DNA from: CAYYAQ01 sp964469555
GTDB lineage: Bacteria > Planctomycetota > UBA1135 > UBA2386
Length of the DNA stretch: 6,251 nucleotides
NCBI GenBank assembly: GCA_964469555.1
Contig: CAYYAQ010000226.1
Location: 1-6,251, forward strand
Direction of reading: 5' to 3'
A program made the translations under genes and the position numbers. The stretch's first letter is position 1; each line of letters starts with the position of its first letter. The notes below the pieces were generated by a model that did not search any database, was not told the origin of the DNA, and worked only from the letters and a program-made list of their open reading frames with translations. This document shows, piece after piece, positions 5,426-6,251 of the stretch.

Positions 5426-6061
5426 ATGGCTGCAAGACGCAATAAGACCGGCAAGAAGAAGTCCGCCGCCAGGAAACCGGCGGCGAAGAGACCTGCGCGG
5501 CAAAAGCAGCCCAGCAAGAGCGCGGCGCCGAAGAAAACCAAGCAACCCGCGGCGCCGAAGACGTCCAAAAGAGTCGCCGAGATCCAGGAGATCATCGACC
5601 TGATGCAGCAGGCCGGAGCGGTCGAGATCGAGACCGACGACGGCAAGGGTGGTCGGTTGCGAGTGCGCCTCAAAGAAGGTCAACCACCGACCGTCGTCTC
5701 CGCGACCGTAGCGCCGCAGCCGGGCGCCGTTCCGGCCGCGACCGGAACGGCGCCGGCGCAACCGGCCTCGCCGCCACCTCTCGAGATCGAAGCCGTGCTC
5801 GCCCCGGAGTCTCCCGCGAACGAAGAACCGTTTGTCTCGCCGATGGTCGGCACGTTCTACCGCGCCGCCTTGCCAGAGGCCGAGCCCTTCGCGAGCGTCG
5901 GCGACACCGTAGACGAAGAGATGACGATCTGCATCATCGAGGCGATGAAGGTGATGAACGAGATCAAGGCTGAAATGAACGGCACGATCGTCGAAATCCT
6001 CGTCGAGAACGGTGAACCCGTCGAGTTCGGCCAACCTCTGTTCCGCGTGGCGAAGGACTGA
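5426..6061 (+). CDS. accB: acetyl-CoA carboxylase biotin carboxyl carrier protein with basic N-terminal tail
   Basis: Carries the biotin that AccC carboxylates and the carboxyltransferase uses to form malonyl-CoA for fatty acid synthesis. It has 211 residues; E. coli AccB has 156. Residues 1-48 are a Lys/Ala/Pro-rich tail with 13 Lys, 5 Arg and no acidic residue. Residues 49-84 match the usual AccB N-terminus (RVAEIQEIIDLMQQAGAVEIE). An Ala/Pro linker follows at 87-118, then the biotinyl domain: FVSPMVGTFYRAALPEAEPF (136-155), IIEAMKVMNEI with biotinyl lysine K175 (170-180), and ILVENGEPVEFGQPLF (191-206). Before the biotin motif the common VGDT reads EEMT. ATG 5426 is preceded by GGGA nine bases away. 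No ATG, GTG or TTG codon lies in frame within the tail, so the tail belongs to the gene. It is 97 bases after asd and three before accC. Confidence 0.96.
   Translation: MAARRNKTGKKKSAARKPAAKRPARQKQPSKSAAPKKTKQPAAPKTSKRVAEIQEIIDLMQQAGAVEIETDDGKGGRLRVRLKEGQPPTVVSATVAPQPGAVPAATGTAPAQPASPPPLEIEAVLAPESPANEEPFVSPMVGTFYRAALPEAEPFASVGDTVDEEMTICIIEAMKVMNEIKAEMNGTIVEILVENGEPVEFGQPLFRVAKD
6052..6057 (+). promoter_or_regulatory. ribosome binding site for accC within the end of accB
   Basis: GAAGGA lies seven bases before GTG 6065 and overlaps the last accB codons. It supports this non-ATG start. Confidence 0.6.
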
Positions 6062-6064
6062 TTC

Positions 6065-6251
6065 GTGTTGCGTAGGATTCTTATCGCGAATCGTGGCGAG
6101 ATCGCACTCCGCATCATGCGCGCGTGCAAGGAACTGGACATCGAGACCGTCGCCGTCTACTCGGAGGCCGACAAGGGAGCGCTGCACCTGCGTTACGCCG
6201 ACGAGACGGTGTGCATCGGTCCCGCGGCGAGTGCGGACAGCTACCTCGACA
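6065..6251 (+). CDS. accC: acetyl-CoA carboxylase biotin carboxylase subunit (N-terminal part, truncated by window end)
   Basis: ATP-dependent enzyme that carboxylates the biotin on AccB using bicarbonate; cytoplasmic. Only the first 62 codons are present. From GTG 6065 the protein begins MLRRILIANRGEIALRIMRA and continues with CKELDIETVAVYSEADKGAL, YADETVCIG and SADSYLD. This is the classic N-terminal (pre-ATP-grasp) fold shared by biotin carboxylases, closely parallel to E. coli AccC. A paralogous pyruvate or propionyl-CoA carboxylase would look similar here, but the position three bases after accB argues for AccC. The start is a GTG, aligned with the usual Met-Leu N-terminus and preceded by GAAGGA. 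It is co-translated with accB. Confidence 0.95.
   Translation, partial: MLRRILIANRGEIALRIMRACKELDIETVAVYSEADKGALHLRYADETVCIGPAASADSYLD

Overview
The window is a GC-rich, gene-dense bacterial chromosome segment with no mobile elements, tRNAs, rRNAs or CRISPR. The best lineage marker is the 142-residue protein at 768-1196. I recognise it as the Minf_1886-type family of unknown function, which is largely restricted to Planctomycetota and Verrucomicrobia. A large HEAT-repeat S41 protease and the ordinary housekeeping genes fit a Planctomycetota bacterium. This assignment is inference, not proof.

Layout from left to right: (1) the 3' part of holB (DNA polymerase III delta' subunit, 2-520, +). (2) A 247-base non-coding stretch with two small perfect hairpins and no convincing gene. 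(3) The Minf_1886-family gene (768-1196, +), with a clear GGAGG ribosome binding site. (4) A short convergent gap with a GC-rich palindrome at 1219-1234. (5) A large exported S41 C-terminal processing peptidase on the minus strand (1261-3603), with signal peptide, HEAT-like helices, PDZ and Ser/Lys protease domain. (6) A 226-base divergent intergenic region carrying an 18-bp tandem repeat. (7) moaC (3830-4336, +) overlapping asd (4333-5328, +) by ATGA. (8) A 97-base gap, then accB (5426-6061, +) and the start of accC (6065 onwards, +), three bases apart.

Functionally these are core genes: replication clamp loading, molybdopterin synthesis, the aspartate pathway (lysine/diaminopimelate, methionine, threonine) and the first step of fatty acid synthesis (AccB carries biotin, AccC carboxylates it). 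Only moaC-asd and accB-accC look co-translated. The protease is separately transcribed in the opposite direction.

I found no wholly new multi-gene system. The points most worth checking are protein-level oddities. The S41 protease has a tandem EF-hand-like calcium-loop insertion just after its catalytic lysine. AccB has a strongly basic, histone-H1-like N-terminal tail. Asd has Cys residues flanking its catalytic His. There is also the 18-bp tandem repeat between the protease gene and moaC.
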